Made by a program: the position numbers and the translations under genes
The notes under the pieces: model-generated
What the model was told of the DNA's origin: nothing
The model's input: the letters and a program-made list of their open reading frames with translations, nothing else
Database searches by the model: none
Part shown: piece by piece, positions 62,984-64,000 of the stretch
How the letters are laid out: each line of letters begins with the position of its first letter
Position numbering within the stretch: position 1 is the first letter of the stretch
From: Ruminobacter sp.
Lineage (GTDB): Bacteria > Pseudomonadota > Gammaproteobacteria > Enterobacterales > Succinivibrionaceae
Length of the DNA stretch: 64,000 nt
NCBI GenBank assembly: GCA_017940385.1
Contig: JAGAYS010000044.1
Span: forward strand, 1 to 64,000
Direction: 5' to 3'

Positions 62984-64000
62984 TTATCTTCCGCCTCCCG
63001 GAAAACCTCCGGGACCGGAGTTTCCTCCGTTCCCCTGAGTAAGAGTATATATATGAGAGGCATCTGTAACGGTAACGGAACCTTTAAGAGTTCCTCCTGA
63101 AACCTGAGGCATTTCGGTATAAAGACCGTTGAATTCGCTGCCTCCGCTTACGTTTACCCCAGTGTATATACTGTAGGTATCAGTTTCGGCAAAAGCAGGA
63201 GTTGTCATTGTTGCCAGACTGAATGATGAAGAAGGAAGTCTGTACGCAAAAACAGCATTTCCGGAAGAATCCTTAACAGCCATTACGGTATTCTGAGACC
63301 CCATATAGGAAGAACCGAGCACAAAGGTATTCTGAGTGGTAACCGAAGCCCCCGTTCCGGCATAATCATGGTTTGATCCGCTGACGCCGACGGCCAGTCC
63401 TCCGGTAAAAGACAGTCTGCCGTCACAGTCAAAACCGTCTTCACTGCCAAGACTTGCAACAGCCACAATAACGCCTCCGGAGATGTTTATGTCCCCATTG
63501 GAGTCAATGGCATCCGCCTCAGTTGCCCTAAGATACAGATTACCGCCACTGATGTTTATGTAGGCATCGCCGTCCCGGCTCGCATTCATGGCATCATCGG
63601 TGGTAACCACGTTAAGTGTTCCGCCGGAAATCTCAACACCGAGCTTTCCTTCTATGCCTTCAGGTGAACAGCTTTCATATTCAGTTGTCAGTATGCCGTC
63701 CTCGTCATAATATGAAACAAAGTGAGGATTCATGTCATCATCAATTATCTCACCTGTTGTGGTAATATTGACGGTTCCTCCGGATACGGAAACCACCGGG
63801 TTCGGATCATCAGAAGTATCGGATGTTTCCGCATCCTCATCAATATCCCACTTGGCGCTGACAGCCTTGCCCACGGTTTCTATATTTATTACACCGCCTG
63901 CAATGCTGATGCCGCCAAGCCCTGCTCCGTCCGAACTTTCATCACCGGAAACGATGATGCCACGACTCTGTTTGTTGGTATGGGTTCCCACCCCCTCAAT
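62984..64000 (-). CDS. Carbohydrate-binding-domain-type beta-helix protein (5' end off the window)
   Basis: At least 338 residues, open to the edge of the window, so the N-terminus is missing. The visible part is built of short strands with repeated ISGG/VSGG turns (GGISIAGGVINIET, VSVSGGTVNITTTGE, VEISGGTLNVVTTDDAMNAS, INISGGNLYLRATEADAIDSNGDINISGG), characteristic of parallel beta-helix proteins annotated as carbohydrate-binding (DUF4353, Cthe_2159-like). DDAMNAS and ADAIDSNGDI repeat an acidic Ca-like motif. The C-terminus is GFPGGGR. A surface or secreted polysaccharide-binding role is inferred. Its promoter and signal peptide are outside this window. Confidence 0.75.
   Translation of the reverse strand: MEGVGTHTNKQSRGIIVSGDESSDGAGLGGISIAGGVINIETVGKAVSAKWDIDEDAETSDTSDDPNPVVSVSGGTVNITTTGEIIDDDMNPHFVSYYDEDGILTTEYESCSPEGIEGKLGVEISGGTLNVVTTDDAMNASRDGDAYINISGGNLYLRATEADAIDSNGDINISGGVIVAVASLGSEDGFDCDGRLSFTGGLAVGVSGSNHDYAGTGASVTTQNTFVLGSSYMGSQNTVMAVKDSSGNAVFAYRLPSSSFSLATMTTPAFAETDTYSIYTGVNVSGGSEFNGLYTEMPQVSGGTLKGSVTVTDASHIYTLTQGNGGNSGPGGFPGGGR

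Overview
The window looks like chromosome of an anaerobic or facultatively anaerobic gammaproteobacterium. Blocks such as lolB-ispE-prs, nudF-cpdA-yqiA-parE near tolC, rcsF-trmO, mtnN-btuF, ycaO-focA-pflB, arcA/arcB and arcB-yhcC-gltBD are gammaproteobacterial, and several protein ends align residue by residue with Escherichia coli homologues recalled from memory. Proteins are nevertheless divergent, and anaerobe-type modules are mixed in: a four-subunit 2-oxoacid:ferredoxin oxidoreductase and a reverse transsulfuration operon. A succinate/formate-type gut or rumen lineage such as Succinivibrionaceae (Aeromonadales) would fit, but that placement is inference.

Layout. 1-5.3 kb: end of an unidentified CDS, pflA, a TIGR01777-type epimerase, pta and yfbV (no ackA between them). 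5.4-8.2 kb: trmO, rcsF, tRNA-Ala(GGC), tRNA-Gly(CCC), a stand-alone heptose-1-phosphate adenylyltransferase and an unknown gene. 8.4-15.7 kb, all minus: tolC, xerD, parE, yqiA, a cpdA interrupted by an in-frame TGA, nudF. 16.3-21.2 kb: dihydroorotase, arcA and, convergent to it, arcB with its HPt domain split off as a separate gene. 21.4-30.9 kb: glgC, yhcC, a GNAT acetyltransferase, gltD, gltB. 31-38.5 kb: a long non-coding gap, a His-rich exported protein, a DUF3781 protein, mtnN-btuF, smrA, tRNA-Tyr, a lipoprotein, asd and a small membrane-anchored protein. 38.8-44.3 kb: ycaO, focA, pflB with an FNR-like class II promoter. 44.4-52.2 kb: a cysK-methyltransferase-luxS-mccB-mccA cluster divergent from a sulfonate/nitrate/taurine-type ABC transporter. 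52.4-59.1 kb: a membrane protein, then a six-gene operon for 2-oxoacid:ferredoxin oxidoreductase (gamma, delta, alpha, beta), a phenylacetate-CoA-ligase-like enzyme and an aminotransferase. 59.5-64 kb: lolB-ispE-prs, an IS66-like element with intact inverted repeats but no tnpC transposase, and a truncated SGG-repeat (carbohydrate-binding type) protein.

How it works together. Pfl, its activase, FocA and Pta point to formate/acetyl-CoA metabolism under ArcAB (and probably FNR) control. MtnN, LuxS, MccA, MccB and CysK together give a route from S-adenosylhomocysteine to cysteine. The PaaK-like/ferredoxin oxidoreductase/aminotransferase operon has exactly the three activities needed to turn an environmental aryl or branched-chain carboxylic acid into an amino acid by reductive carboxylation, and is the strongest candidate for an unusual system here. 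All functional assignments are from reading the sequence and family knowledge; no database search was run.
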